64,000 nt of DNA, taken from Mucilaginibacter sp. L196. Its GTDB lineage: Bacteria > Bacteroidota > Bacteroidia > Sphingobacteriales > Sphingobacteriaceae. Below, in pieces: positions 14,775 through 25,382 of this stretch. The notes beneath the pieces are model-generated. The model saw only the letters and a list, made by a program, of their open reading frames with translations, had not been told where the DNA came from and searched no databases. How positions within the stretch are numbered: the first letter of the stretch is position 1; every line of letters begins with the position of its first letter. Location of the stretch: positions 1 through 64,000 of the forward strand of contig NZ_LMUO01000011.1 in the NCBI RefSeq assembly GCF_009765905.1, read 5' to 3'. A program made the position numbers and the translations under genes.

Positions 14775-16928
14775 TTAAGAAGCCTCCATCTGCCCCTTCA
14801 TCCAGCTGATGGTTGCTTTTATTTCGGTATAACTGTAGTTATCGCCTAATATTTCTTTCAGTGGCGATAGTTTTTCATCGCCATAGCCCTCAACCGCATC
14901 TTGTATTTTTATTAACTTTTCGCGGCTCACAAAGTTTGATACATCAATTTCGCCAGTTTGTATAAAGTATGTTAAATGGCCCTCAATGGTAATCGGCGAA
15001 AGATCGCGCAGGGCTGCAACTTCGGCAATCGTTTTACCCGAGCGATAAAGCTCCAGACTCTCTTTACGGCTATCGTTACCCTTTTCGCCTCGCGGTTTAG
15101 CTTTGCGCTCGCGTTTTTGTTTCTTTTGGGCGATTTTAGAGTTCAACCCCTTTCGCTCGCAGAAGCTTTTAACCGGGGCTAAAAATTCCCGGCCGTATCT
15201 AGCCAGCTTAATATCGCCAAACCCGGAGATCATTCGTAGCTCATCCAAACTTTGTGGGAGATAAGTGGCTATCTCCATTAATGTAGCGTCGGATTGTATT
15301 ACATAAGCCGGTACATTTTCATTAATAGCAATATCTCTGCGAACAGATTTTAACTCATTTAATAGCTCAGTTTCAAATGGTAAGTTAGCAAAAGAGTGTT
15401 TCTCCTCAACAATTTCTGATTCTATAAACTCAACTGTCTGGCTGCCCTTTAAAACAGCCTCGCTTTGTGTGGTTAATTTAAGTACCGGATATTCGCCGCC
15501 ATCAACCTGCAAATAACCCATGGTGGTTAATTCACGCAGGTAGCGTTGCCAATCAGGTTTGCTAATATCAGCGCCTACGCCGTAGGTTTTAAGTTGTTTA
15601 TGTTCTTCGCGGATCTTTTCACTTTTTGATCCACGCAGAAAATCAATTACATAAGTGCTGCCGAACCTTTCTTTTAGCCGATAAACTGCCGAAAGCGCTT
15701 TTTGGGCGATCAGTGTACCATCAAAACGTTTAAACTCGGTTAAGCATACATCGCAGCTTCCGCAGGTTTCGGGCGATTCCTCATCAAAATATTTTAAAAG
15801 AAACTGGCGCCTGCAGGTTTGCAATTGGCAATACCTAACCATATCGTCCAGCTTTTTCAGCATGATCTTGCTTTGCTCGGGGTTGTCATCTACCATGGCG
15901 AAGCCTTTCAGCTTCATAGCATCGCCCGGCGAATAAAACAATATCGCATCCGATGCTAAACCATCACGCCCGGCGCGGCCTGTTTCCTGGTAGTAGCCTT
16001 CGATGTTCTTGGGCATATCCATGTGAACTACATATCGTACGTTGGATTTATTGATACCCATGCCAAATGCGATAGTCGCTACGATGATCTTTACATCATC
16101 CCGCAAAAAAGCTTCCTGATTACGTGCCTTGGTAATATTATCCAAACCTGCATGATAGGCCTCGGCAGAAAATCCTTCTTCCTTTAAGTTAGCGGCTAAT
16201 GATTCGGTTGATTTGCGCGACAAGCAGTATATAATGCCTGATTCATCTTTTCGTTCTTCTAAAAAATCGAGTAGCTGATTAAAGCTATCTCTTTTTGGCG
16301 AAACGGTATAGGTGATATTTTCCCGGTTAAAGGAGGATATGAATATGGCGGGATTCTTAAGATTTAATTTCTCAAGGATGTCCTTTTGTGTGAGTTTATC
16401 AGCAGTTGCAGTTAAAGCAATCACCGGGATGTTGGGGAAATAATCCTTTAATCCAGCAAGCATCAAATATTCCGGTCTGAAATCATGGCCCCAATGCGAG
16501 ATACAATGCGCCTCATCAATAGCGATAAGCGCTACCGGCAGCGATTTTAAGAACTCAACCAGCTTGTTTTCTGATCCGAACAAACGCTCAGGCGCAAGAT
16601 AAAGCAGTTTGATCTCATTGTTTTTAAGCCTGCCCATTAGCCGGGATTGTTCGTCGGGGTTTTGTGCCGAGTTTAGGAAAGCCGCAGGGATGCCATTCAC
16701 ATTCAAAGCATCAACCTGATCCTTCATCAAAGCGATTAATGGGGAGATAACAATGGTCAACCCATCCAGCAACACCGCCGGCAATTGATAACATAATGAT
16801 TTACCTCCACCGGTAGGCATCAATGCCAATACGTCCTTATTATCTAATACATGCTGAATAATGGCCGCCTGCTGGTGCCTGAACTCGCTGTAACCAAAAT
16901 ATTTTTGCAGGGCCTGTATAGGTGTCAT
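14775..16928 (-). CDS. recQ: ATP-dependent DNA helicase RecQ
   Basis: A 3'-to-5' helicase for recombination and replication-fork repair. Walker A is MPTGGGKSLCYQLPA near residue 40, the DEAH box is IDEAHCISHWGHDFRP near residue 138, and motif VI is QETGRAGRDG. Four zinc cysteines follow (CQLQTCRR and CGSCDVC), then the winged-helix RQC region, an HRDC domain (LPQSLDELRMISGFGD), and a C-terminal helix-turn-helix (SGKTIAEVAALRDLSPITI). The length of 717 aa is typical of Bacteroidota RecQ. It is read leftward as a single gene, with repeats downstream. Confidence 0.96.
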   Translation of the reverse strand: MTPIQALQKYFGYSEFRHQQAAIIQHVLDNKDVLALMPTGGGKSLCYQLPAVLLDGLTIVISPLIALMKDQVDALNVNGIPAAFLNSAQNPDEQSRLMGRLKNNEIKLLYLAPERLFGSENKLVEFLKSLPVALIAIDEAHCISHWGHDFRPEYLMLAGLKDYFPNIPVIALTATADKLTQKDILEKLNLKNPAIFISSFNRENITYTVSPKRDSFNQLLDFLEERKDESGIIYCLSRKSTESLAANLKEEGFSAEAYHAGLDNITKARNQEAFLRDDVKIIVATIAFGMGINKSNVRYVVHMDMPKNIEGYYQETGRAGRDGLASDAILFYSPGDAMKLKGFAMVDDNPEQSKIMLKKLDDMVRYCQLQTCRRQFLLKYFDEESPETCGSCDVCLTEFKRFDGTLIAQKALSAVYRLKERFGSTYVIDFLRGSKSEKIREEHKQLKTYGVGADISKPDWQRYLRELTTMGYLQVDGGEYPVLKLTTQSEAVLKGSQTVEFIESEIVEEKHSFANLPFETELLNELKSVRRDIAINENVPAYVIQSDATLMEIATYLPQSLDELRMISGFGDIKLARYGREFLAPVKSFCERKGLNSKIAQKKQKRERKAKPRGEKGNDSRKESLELYRSGKTIAEVAALRDLSPITIEGHLTYFIQTGEIDVSNFVSREKLIKIQDAVEGYGDEKLSPLKEILGDNYSYTEIKATISWMKGQMEAS

Positions 16929-17038
16929 CCTTACAAAAATGCGAAAATTATCTGAACCATGATTCGTAGAATTTAAAAGATTATCATGATTTTAATTCAT
17001 CAAGCTAATCCCTAGATCCTAAGAATCAGGGTTCAGAC

Positions 17039-19483
17039 TTACTGTCCGCCTGCTCTTGATCCTTCTTCACCCATTGCGTTTTGGTGTTCGCGTTTTTTGA
17101 TTGAACTGTTGCCGAAGTTATAAGTAAGCGATAAGCGTGCTATGCGGCTTTCATTTTTCTGCCTTATCTGCAAATTGTCGCTTTGGTAATTTATATCCAG
17201 GTTGTTGCGTTGTGTATTGAATATATCGCTTACTGAAAATTTGATGTTCAGTTTTTTATTATCAAATGAATGACTGATGCCGGCATCTACATTATAACGT
17301 GCATATATATCATAAAGACCATAAGTTAACGGGGATTGGTAGTTAGCAAATAACTCGGCTTTAAAGCCTGCAAATGTAAATGTTTGGTTAGCTTTAACTA
17401 CATAGGCTAGTTTGCCACGGTTAAGTGTACCGCCTGCTAGGGTGTCTGATTTAAATTTTAAGTAAAAGGCCGTCGCATCAAAATTAATCGACCACCATTT
17501 GGTTACGGTTACAGGTATACTTATGCTGGCATTGTAAGCATCCTGCGAACTTATATTGAGGTTTGTTTGGTAAGATGCCTTTGTTGCGTCCTTGGTAAGG
17601 ATGATCTGTTGTATCGCATCCATTGTGTGGCTGTAGCTTAGGCTTAAATTATAGCTTTTATTATAGGTATAGTTCAGCTCAAAGTTATTGGTGTATTGTG
17701 GCCTTAAAAAAGGATTGCCTTGTGAATAAGTATATTGATCGAGATAATAAACAAATGGGTTCAGGTCCGAATAATCAGGCCTATCGATACGGCGGCTGTA
17801 TGATAAGTTAACTTCGTTCTTATCATTAAACGTATGGTGTAAAAAAGCGCTTGGAAATAGGTTGAAATATTTGCGCTGATTTATGCTATCCTGGGTTACC
17901 AGGTCACCTTTTGATTGTGTGTATTCTCCCCTTAAGCCAACTTCTACCGAAGTGTTTTTGTAGGTTTTGGTAAAGTTTACATAACCGGCACTTATTTTTT
18001 CATCGTAAATAAAGCGATTGGTTAGTGCAGCGTCATTCACATATCCACTATCTGTTTTTGTAGTCGCATTCAGGTCGTTATCTGTTTTGACATCGCTGTA
18101 TTTTCCGCCAACTTCCAGTTTTAATGATTTGGTCATATTTTTGGTATAATCAACTTTAGCAACCCGTATATTAATAGTTGATGGTGTTATCTGTCGCAAA
18201 TAAAGCGGGATTTCTGTTGGGTTTAATGGGTTTGAAAAAAAGGTATCATAATTCGCGTTGCTGTTATTGTTGAATTTTGAATAATCAACATCAAAGGATA
18301 ATTCCTGACCCAGCGTATCAATTTTATAAGTGTCGTTTAAATCAATTGTGTAGTTTCTATAAGATTGATTTATTTGTGAAAGTGTTTTCTGAGTTGAATC
18401 GGGGGCACCGGTTGGCGTTGATGATATTTTGGTGTTATTGGTATTGCCCTGATCATCCTGGTTAAAATAGCCGTTTACCGCGAATCCAAATGTGTTTTTG
18501 GGCGATGAATCATAATCGGCACCGAAGCTGTAATTATTATAATGATTTACCTGCGGCATAAATGTGGACTGTTTAAAATAGGTTGACTGACCTGCATCGG
18601 TAACTACCCGGTCAATGTCTATTATCCTGGCGCTAGGTATATCACCCCGGCTAAAATTGCCAAACACATTAAGGTTGCCTTCTTTGTGGTTAATGCTGAA
18701 CTCTTCGCTGCTTTTTGCGTAAGTGCCAAGACCGCCGGTCACAGAAACGGTTCCATTGGTACCGCTCATTTTATTCTTTTTTAGTTTGATGTTGATGATG
18801 CCTGAGTTTCCCGCCGCGTCATATTTTGCTGATGGGTTGGTGATCAATTCGATAGATTGGATAGTGCCACCATCTGTTGAGCGCAAAAGCGTAGCCAACT
18901 GTGCGGCCGAAAGGTAAGTAAGCTTGTCATTTATCATAACAGTTACTCCTTGTTTTCCCTTCAGGCTGATGTTATCGTCCTTGTCAACGGTTACGCCGGG
19001 TGCCCGTTCTAATATATCCATTGCTGTATTGCCGGTTGCCAATACACTACCGGCAACATTTATTACTGTCTTATCAGCAAGGTGCTCAATGGTTGGTTTT
19101 GTCGCGGTAATAACAACAGTATTCAAATTGCGGTTGCTGGTCTTCATTTTTAAAACAGGTACCAGTATAGTTTTCGAAGAATCACTTACCGTAAAGGGTT
19201 GGCTTGACGCGTTTTCATAACCAACAACAGTAGCTTTAACTATATAAGTGCCATTTTTAATGTTATCGAAGTGGTATTCACCTGCTTCAGTGCTTAATGT
19301 GCCGATTACAGTAGTTGAATCTTTTGCGTTTAGTAAACTTACTGACGCGTAATCTACAGGTTTGCTTTGCGTGTCATTTAGCACACCCTTTATTTTACCA
19401 GGGTTGGTGCTTTGCGCGGAGGCCGTATTTAAATACCCGGCGCATAGTATTATAGTTAATATTTTAAGTAGATGTGTTTTCAT
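17039..19483 (-). CDS. outer-membrane beta-barrel (TonB-receptor-like) protein
   Basis: A signal peptide (residues 1-23, ending TASAQ) is followed by a carboxypeptidase-regulatory-like Ig domain (about 30-115), a plug-like domain (TVVITATKPT through AGNSGIINIKLKK, about 125-235) and a large C-terminal barrel. This is the outer-membrane beta-barrel family with a reduced plug common in Bacteroidota. The substrate is unknown. It is paralogous to the protein at 33867-36308: both share PGVTVD/PGVQVDADGNI, TYLSAA and NPxAKYDAAGNxGxINIK. It stands alone, followed by a spacer and recQ. Confidence 0.85.
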   Translation of the reverse strand: MKTHLLKILTIILCAGYLNTASAQSTNPGKIKGVLNDTQSKPVDYASVSLLNAKDSTTVIGTLSTEAGEYHFDNIKNGTYIVKATVVGYENASSQPFTVSDSSKTILVPVLKMKTSNRNLNTVVITATKPTIEHLADKTVINVAGSVLATGNTAMDILERAPGVTVDKDDNISLKGKQGVTVMINDKLTYLSAAQLATLLRSTDGGTIQSIELITNPSAKYDAAGNSGIINIKLKKNKMSGTNGTVSVTGGLGTYAKSSEEFSINHKEGNLNVFGNFSRGDIPSARIIDIDRVVTDAGQSTYFKQSTFMPQVNHYNNYSFGADYDSSPKNTFGFAVNGYFNQDDQGNTNNTKISSTPTGAPDSTQKTLSQINQSYRNYTIDLNDTYKIDTLGQELSFDVDYSKFNNNSNANYDTFFSNPLNPTEIPLYLRQITPSTINIRVAKVDYTKNMTKSLKLEVGGKYSDVKTDNDLNATTKTDSGYVNDAALTNRFIYDEKISAGYVNFTKTYKNTSVEVGLRGEYTQSKGDLVTQDSINQRKYFNLFPSAFLHHTFNDKNEVNLSYSRRIDRPDYSDLNPFVYYLDQYTYSQGNPFLRPQYTNNFELNYTYNKSYNLSLSYSHTMDAIQQIILTKDATKASYQTNLNISSQDAYNASISIPVTVTKWWSINFDATAFYLKFKSDTLAGGTLNRGKLAYVVKANQTFTFAGFKAELFANYQSPLTYGLYDIYARYNVDAGISHSFDNKKLNIKFSVSDIFNTQRNNLDINYQSDNLQIRQKNESRIARLSLTYNFGNSSIKKREHQNAMGEEGSRAGGQ

Positions 19484-19652
19484 TTTAAGTAAAATTTGGC
19501 AATACCATTCCCATGAGATTTTTTATCATCTTTTTTTGATTGTCCAATAAATCAGGGAGCAGGTATTTACCCAGTAATTATTATAGTATGTTGTTGTTCC
19601 TATATATAGGATGCAGAAAATGGAATAAGGTTACAGTTCCTTTGTAAAAATT

Positions 19653-19838
19653 TTAATAACCTAATGAATTTTCTACTACATAGGCAAAAAAAGACCGATT
19701 GGCTGCATTCTGAGTACATCGAGCTGCCGTTTTAAACGACTGTTCTGCTTTGATGCTTTTAACATATATAGTATCAGCAATTAATAAACATATAAGCCCA
19801 ATTATTAATGGGCTTATATGGGCTAATCTGTTTTTCAT
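19653..19838 (-). CDS. small single-pass membrane protein coupled to the PspC-domain gene
   Basis: A 61-aa frame starts with ATG overlapping the stop codon of the upstream gene (TAATG), which suggests translational coupling. One hydrophobic helix spans residues about 7-27 (ISPLIIGLICLLIADTIYV); the rest is short and polar, with one cysteine. No family is recognised. The coupling makes it likely to be translated and to act with the PspC-domain protein, perhaps as a small membrane partner (inference). Confidence 0.6.
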   Translation of the reverse strand: MKNRLAHISPLIIGLICLLIADTIYVKSIKAEQSFKTAARCTQNAANRSFFAYVVENSLGY

Positions 19839-21553
19839 TATTTCTTTTTTTGCACGCTGTCAGCAGTACGGGCAGAGTCAACCTGGGCTTGTAACTGTGC
19901 AATAGTTTTTGCATTCTCCATTCGGCGTGCCGAATCAATTTGGGCTTTTGTTTTAATGGTTACCACTGTATCAATTTTGCATTGCAGGCCATTATCCATC
20001 ATTATAAAGGTTGCCGAGGTGGCATTGTCTTGTTTGTTGATGTTTTTACAGTCGTTCACACTAATACCATCCAGGTTTATATTGTTATTTAGGTCTTGGT
20101 CGATAATAACTTTCGCGTTTAAGGGGATTTGCAAGGTAATATCTAAATGCTCATCATGCCATGCCGCGTTTTCAACTCTTCTCAGTTTATCATCAAATTT
20201 GATTACAGAATCTTGTTGTAAAAACAGATAGGTGGTATTGCGTGCATTTAATAATGCATCGGCATCATCGCTGCCCTGAGCAATAAAGGTTTCTATTAAT
20301 ACCGGGTGGCTTACATCGCTTCTTTGAATGTTAATATTTACATTCCGGGGTTCGTCATACTCGTTATCATCATTTTTTATAATCATCCCATTAAAATTAC
20401 CTTTAATGTTCAGGCGTAAACTATCATCATGGGTTAAATATTTAACATCATTTAACTTTAGATAGTAAACGTTATCCGGGGTAGCCTTCAGGTTTGTTAC
20501 CTGACTTATTTTGCCTGATGACCTGAAATGGCTTGCCACATTCACTGCAAAGCCAATCAATAATCCTAATGAGCATAGCCATACTACTAATAATGTAGCA
20601 GCAATAGATCTGTTTATGGCCTTTGTATTAAACAGCGCTGTAATAATTACTATTATAATAGTAACTACCGGTATAAAAGCTGCTACAAATGCAACAAAGT
20701 ATATCCTGTCGGCATGTTCGTTTGCTATAATGCTGAATGGGAATAATCCCTGTGGCCCGGAGTGAAACCCTATTATAGCTACCAGCATAGCAATTAATGC
20801 AATGGCAAAGCCGAAAAATACCAGTAATACCGCGAAGCCAATAATCTTTATAATTATCTTTCCGGCACCCATAAAAAATAAATGAATGTGCAAAAGCAGA
20901 TCGCCAATAAAATCGCGCATCTTATATATTGTTGGGCGGGCTTCCTGGTGCAGATTGTTTAAATGGTTACGTACCGAACTTAATTCTTCTTCCAAATTAT
21001 CTTTAAACCCTTGTAGGTTTAGCTTCTGACCTTTCATTGCCATACGGTCAGCACGTGTAGTTGCCTGGGGTATTACTATCCATAGTATTATATATAATAG
21101 TAAACCTGATCCGGCAAAGAAAAACGATAGCGCGAATGCCAGTCTTATCCAAAGCGGTTGTATGTCGAAATAATTGGCTATACCGGCGCATACGCCGCTA
21201 ACCAAATGATCATCCGGGTCTCTGAATAATCTACGTGTACCGGTGTCATAAGTGTATTGCGTATTTGCAGCTGCCGTCTCATCATCCAGGTTTTCAAAAT
21301 CTTCTACCCGGCCCATTTGCTCAATAACGGTATGTACGTCCTGTTCAACAATAACCTGTTTGTTTTCATTAGCTAACAGCTCGTTAAACATTTCGGCTAC
21401 GCGGTTTTCAATATCTGTGGTTATTTCAAGGCTATCTGCCGAGTTAGAGAAATGACGTTTTACATCCGTCATGTAATTCTTCAATATTTCGTAGGCATCT
21501 TCCTCAATATGAAAGACAATGCCGTTTATATTTATGATAATAGTTTTGTTCAT
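19838..21553 (-). CDS. PspC-domain envelope protein
   Basis: A 571-aa inner-membrane protein. The N-terminal region (1-100) is cytoplasmic and helical. A PspC domain follows (about 108-165: RRLFRDPDDHLVSGVCAGIANYFDI and then a membrane helix ending ILWIVIPQ). Three more membrane helices lie at roughly 225-262, 280-312 and 318-343. A C-terminal extracytoplasmic region of about 220 residues is rich in Asp/Asn beta segments, and a short charged tail rich in AQVDSAR repeats ends the protein. PspC proteins act in the phage-shock type response to envelope stress. The PadR regulator gene lies 47 bases upstream on the same strand, the usual Bacteroidota arrangement. Confidence 0.85.
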   Translation of the reverse strand: MNKTIIININGIVFHIEEDAYEILKNYMTDVKRHFSNSADSLEITTDIENRVAEMFNELLANENKQVIVEQDVHTVIEQMGRVEDFENLDDETAAANTQYTYDTGTRRLFRDPDDHLVSGVCAGIANYFDIQPLWIRLAFALSFFFAGSGLLLYIILWIVIPQATTRADRMAMKGQKLNLQGFKDNLEEELSSVRNHLNNLHQEARPTIYKMRDFIGDLLLHIHLFFMGAGKIIIKIIGFAVLLVFFGFAIALIAMLVAIIGFHSGPQGLFPFSIIANEHADRIYFVAFVAAFIPVVTIIIVIITALFNTKAINRSIAATLLVVWLCSLGLLIGFAVNVASHFRSSGKISQVTNLKATPDNVYYLKLNDVKYLTHDDSLRLNIKGNFNGMIIKNDDNEYDEPRNVNINIQRSDVSHPVLIETFIAQGSDDADALLNARNTTYLFLQQDSVIKFDDKLRRVENAAWHDEHLDITLQIPLNAKVIIDQDLNNNINLDGISVNDCKNINKQDNATSATFIMMDNGLQCKIDTVVTIKTKAQIDSARRMENAKTIAQLQAQVDSARTADSVQKKK

Positions 21554-21600
21554 GATATTTAATTTAAGCGGTTTAGTATATTTTTAATGCTTGATGCTTA

Positions 21601-21960
21601 TTAAGTTGTGGGTTGTTCAGTTGCTGGCGGTATCCTATCGCCTATTGCTATATGAACAGCAAACTCAAGTTCTTTCCAGGTTTTATCCAGTTGCTCAAGT
21701 ACTACACGGCCTTCATCAGCCAGTACATAATACTTACGCGGAGGGCCCGATGTGGACTCTACCCAGTTATAAGTAAGCAGGCCATTGTTTTTTAAGCGGG
21801 TGAGTAAAGGGTACAGAGTGCCCTCAACTACAAGTAGTTGGGCTTTTTTTAGCTCGGCAATTATGTCTGAGGCATATGTTTCGCCCTTAGCTATGATGGA
21901 AAGGATGCAATATTCAAGTATGCCTTTCCGCATTTGGGTTTGTGTGTTTTCAACAATCAT
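21601..21960 (-). CDS. PadR-family transcriptional regulator
   Basis: A 119-aa winged-helix repressor. The PadR signature is clear: MRKGILEYCILSIIAKGETYASDII, then EGTLYPLLTRLKNNGLL for the recognition helix and wing, and GPPRKYYVLADEG. The start is ATG 21960; an internal Met at residue 10 is possible. It precedes the PspC-domain gene and the small membrane gene, forming a three-gene operon that it probably controls. Confidence 0.92.
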   Translation of the reverse strand: MIVENTQTQMRKGILEYCILSIIAKGETYASDIIAELKKAQLLVVEGTLYPLLTRLKNNGLLTYNWVESTSGPPRKYYVLADEGRVVLEQLDKTWKELEFAVHIAIGDRIPPATEQPTT

Positions 21961-22065
21961 AAAACAAAGATATATGTTTTATAATGTATTATGCAATACA
22001 TAGTACTAAATATTTTAATTATTTTTTTAAAAAGTGCATTTGTTTTAAAAAAAATGACTTTTTAC

Positions 22066-22096
22066 TTGACTATTTGAAAATCTAACATTACTTTTA
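22066..22096 (+). promoter_or_regulatory. candidate promoter of the first susC/susD pair
   Basis: TTG at 22066-22068 and TACTTTTA at 22089-22096 are separated by 20 bases. This agrees with the Bacteroidota -33/-7 layout, with one mismatch to TAnnTTTG. The leader before the ATG at 22135 would be about 30 bases and AT-rich. Confidence 0.45.
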
Positions 22097-22134
22097 TAAT
22101 TAATTAACTATTAACTGATCTTATTATTAACAAA

Positions 22135-25100
22135 ATGAAAAAACTTCTACTAGTAAGTTTGTGTTTCCTGATGTTAAGCATTACACAGGTATTCGCACAA
22201 AACCGTACAGTTACTGGTACGGTTACAGCCAAAGAAGATGGCTTACCCATCCCGGGAGTAACAGTAAAGGTAAAAGGAACTACGATTGGTACTCAAACTA
22301 CCAGCAACGGAAAGTTCTCCCTATCAGTACCAGAAGGTGCTGTTCTCGAATTCAGTTTTATCGGTTACACAGCTACTGAGCGTTCAGCGAAGAGCGGTAA
22401 TATCAACGTAAGCTTAGCTGCCGCAAGTGGCAACTTGGGCGAGGTTGTTGTAACAGGTGCGTTGGGTATATCCCGTACACGTAATCAACAGAGTTATGCG
22501 GCTCAACAGATTTCGGGTGATGAGGTTAGCAAACAACGTTCATCAAACTTTATCGATGGATTATCAGGCAAAGTTGCCGGTTTACAAATCAGCCAAAATA
22601 ATGGTTTGGGTGCATCTACAAACGTAGTTATCCGTGGTTATAAATCAATATTTGGTAACAACCAGGCATTATTTGTGATTGACGGCGTGCCACTTGGTAA
22701 CGAAAACGTAAACTCAACTACCCAGCAAGGTGGTGGTGGTGGTTATGATTACGGTAGCCCTGCTTCGGACATTAACCCTGATGATATTGAAAGTGTAACC
22801 GTATTGAAGGGTGCGGGTGCAACAGCGCTTTACGGTTCACGTGGCGCAAACGGTGTTATATTAATCACTACAAAAAAAGCTAAACACGGCGCAACCATTG
22901 TTGTCAATTCAACAATTAGTGATAACTCTGCCGATAAATCTACTTTACCTCAATACCAAACCCAATATGGTGCTGGTTACGGTCAGTATTTTTATCAGGG
23001 AACAGTTTTTGGTAATGCAAGCGCGCAAACTGCGCCAACAGCTGATGATGCATCAGATGGTTTTGCATTCAATAAAAACGAGTTGATCTACCAATGGAAT
23101 GCGTTTGTACCTGGTATGCCACAGTATGGTAAAGCTACACCGTGGGTTGCAGCAGCAAACAATCCTGATTCTTTCTTCTTAAATACAATCTCTGCTGATA
23201 ACAGTATATTAGTTACTAACGGTGGCGAGAACGGATCATTCAAATTGGGTTACACCAGGAGTGATGAAAATGGTATCATCCCTAACAATAAATTAACTAA
23301 AAACCAGGTTGATTTTGCCGGTACTTATAACATTACGCCAAAATTAACTGTTGGTGCATCTATCAACTACTACAATACAGTTGGTATTGGCAGAACAGGT
23401 ACCGGTTATGATGGTACTAACTCTGATAACAGAAACGTTATGACTAACTTTAGGCAATGGTGGGAAACCAACGTTGACATTAAGCAGTTAAAACAAGCGT
23501 ATGATATGACGCAGGCAAATACCAGCTGGAATATGTATAACCCGGTTGGTGGTCAATATAATCCTGCTTATTGGAACAACCCATATTGGGTAACTGACCA
23601 TAACTATGAGACTGACTCTCGTAACCGTTATTTAGGGCAGGTAAATGCAAATTATAAAGCTACTTCATGGTTAACTTTCACTGGCAGAGCTTCAGTTGAT
23701 ACTTACTCTGAACTAGAAGAAGAACGTTATGATTCAGGTAGTATTGGTGTACCTTACTATTCAAGGTATAACCATGATTACTCTGAAACCAACTTTGATT
23801 TATTTGGTAATGTAGATAAAAACATATCATCATCATTAAATCTGAAAGCCGTATTAGGTACCAATATCAGAAAAGATTATAATAACAGTATTGATGCATC
23901 AACCAACGGTGGTTTAGTTGTACCGGGTTTATATTCATTATCAAATACATTAAACTCGCCATTATCACCATCTGAAGTTGATGAGAAAAACGAAGTTGAT
24001 GGTATTTATGCCGGTGCTACATTAACCTGGAAAGAATTAATCACTTTAGATGGAACCATCAGAAGAGATCAATCTTCAACTTTACCTGCTGCAAATAATA
24101 CATATTATTATCCTTCAGTATCAGGTGGTTTCATATTCTCAAACTTACTTAAAAACTATACCTGGCTTAGTTATGGTAAGTTAAGGGCTAGTTATTCAGA
24201 AGTTGGTAGTGATGCTCCTTACTATAGCACCCTATCTGGCTATATTATTAACAATCCGTTCGGAAGCGCATCACAAACTTATGCGAACCCACAATTAAAT
24301 AATGCAAACTTAAAACCTGAGGAAACACAGAGTACTGAGTTAGGTGTAGAGCTGGATTTGTTTCACAGCAGGTTACATTTTGATGGAACAGTTTACAAAA
24401 CCAAAACATTTAATGAGATATTACCTGTATCGGTTACCCCGGCAACCGGCTACACTACTATCTACGAAAATGCAGGTTCTGTACAAAATAAAGGTATTGA
24501 GTTAACATTAGGCGGTACACCTGTACTAACTAAAGATTTCAGATGGAATATCACGGTGAATTTTACAGCTGGCTACAACGAAGTTACCTCTTTATATAAA
24601 GATGGTGCAGGAAATGAAGCTCTAAATCTTCAGCTTGCGAGCTTCCAGAATGGTGAGACTATAAATGCCCCGCTTTACGGAGCTGATGGTACTATAAGAG
24701 GTACAGATTATGTGTACAATGCAAAAGGCCAAAAGGAAGTTGACGCAAATGGCGAGTATCTTATAAACTCATCTCAAACGAACGATCTTGGTAACACCAA
24801 CCCTGATTGGACAGGTGGTATTAATAATGATTTCAGGTATAAAAACTTTGATTTAAGCTTCTTGATTGATATCAGACACGGTGGTTCAGTATACTCTAAT
24901 GACATGGCATACGGTTTAGCTGATGGTATTTATCCATTAACTGCTTATACTAATGATTTAGGTAACCCAGTGCGTAATTCGCTTGCAACTGGTGGTGGTT
25001 ACATTAACTCGGGTGTTTATGCTAGCAATGGCCAGCCAAATACTACCAGGGTAGCTTTTAACCAAATTAACTATAATGACTTTGGTGATGATGGTGCAAA

Positions 25101-25371
25101 CCCACAAAAAGCATTTGTATATGATGCAAGTTATGTGAAACTGCGCGAAGCAAAACTTTCTTATGATTTACCTAAGAGCGCTTTAAATAAATTGGGCCCT
25201 GTTAAAGGCGTACAATTAGCATTTATTGGGCGCAACTTATGGATCATCCATAAAAACTTACCTTACTCTGACCCAGAAACAGCTTTAAGTTCTGGTAACG
25301 TACAAGGTGTACAGGAAGGTGCTTTCCCAACTACACGCACACTTTCATTTAACTTAAAACTAACTTTCTAA
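22135..25371 (+). CDS. SusC/RagA-family TonB-linked outer-membrane transporter (first pair)
   Basis: A 1078-aa outer-membrane barrel that imports oligomers with a SusD partner. The signal peptide (1-21, ending VFAQ) precedes a carboxypeptidase-like domain (RTVTGTVTAKEDGLPIPGVT, about 23-100). The plug starts at GEVVVTGALGISRTRNQQ, with NVVIRGYKSI, ALFVIDGVPL and ALYGSRGANGVILITTKK. The barrel ends in a terminal aromatic strand (SFNLKLTF). The TonB box region uses GALGI rather than the common GYGxQ. The SusD gene begins 12 bases after the stop. No enzyme, sensor or sigma gene is attached, so the substrate cannot be guessed. Confidence 0.95.
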   Translation: MKKLLLVSLCFLMLSITQVFAQNRTVTGTVTAKEDGLPIPGVTVKVKGTTIGTQTTSNGKFSLSVPEGAVLEFSFIGYTATERSAKSGNINVSLAAASGNLGEVVVTGALGISRTRNQQSYAAQQISGDEVSKQRSSNFIDGLSGKVAGLQISQNNGLGASTNVVIRGYKSIFGNNQALFVIDGVPLGNENVNSTTQQGGGGGYDYGSPASDINPDDIESVTVLKGAGATALYGSRGANGVILITTKKAKHGATIVVNSTISDNSADKSTLPQYQTQYGAGYGQYFYQGTVFGNASAQTAPTADDASDGFAFNKNELIYQWNAFVPGMPQYGKATPWVAAANNPDSFFLNTISADNSILVTNGGENGSFKLGYTRSDENGIIPNNKLTKNQVDFAGTYNITPKLTVGASINYYNTVGIGRTGTGYDGTNSDNRNVMTNFRQWWETNVDIKQLKQAYDMTQANTSWNMYNPVGGQYNPAYWNNPYWVTDHNYETDSRNRYLGQVNANYKATSWLTFTGRASVDTYSELEEERYDSGSIGVPYYSRYNHDYSETNFDLFGNVDKNISSSLNLKAVLGTNIRKDYNNSIDASTNGGLVVPGLYSLSNTLNSPLSPSEVDEKNEVDGIYAGATLTWKELITLDGTIRRDQSSTLPAANNTYYYPSVSGGFIFSNLLKNYTWLSYGKLRASYSEVGSDAPYYSTLSGYIINNPFGSASQTYANPQLNNANLKPEETQSTELGVELDLFHSRLHFDGTVYKTKTFNEILPVSVTPATGYTTIYENAGSVQNKGIELTLGGTPVLTKDFRWNITVNFTAGYNEVTSLYKDGAGNEALNLQLASFQNGETINAPLYGADGTIRGTDYVYNAKGQKEVDANGEYLINSSQTNDLGNTNPDWTGGINNDFRYKNFDLSFLIDIRHGGSVYSNDMAYGLADGIYPLTAYTNDLGNPVRNSLATGGGYINSGVYASNGQPNTTRVAFNQINYNDFGDDGANPQKAFVYDASYVKLREAKLSYDLPKSALNKLGPVKGVQLAFIGRNLWIIHKNLPYSDPETALSSGNVQGVQEGAFPTTRTLSFNLKLTF

Positions 25372-25382
25372 TCGAAACAGAT

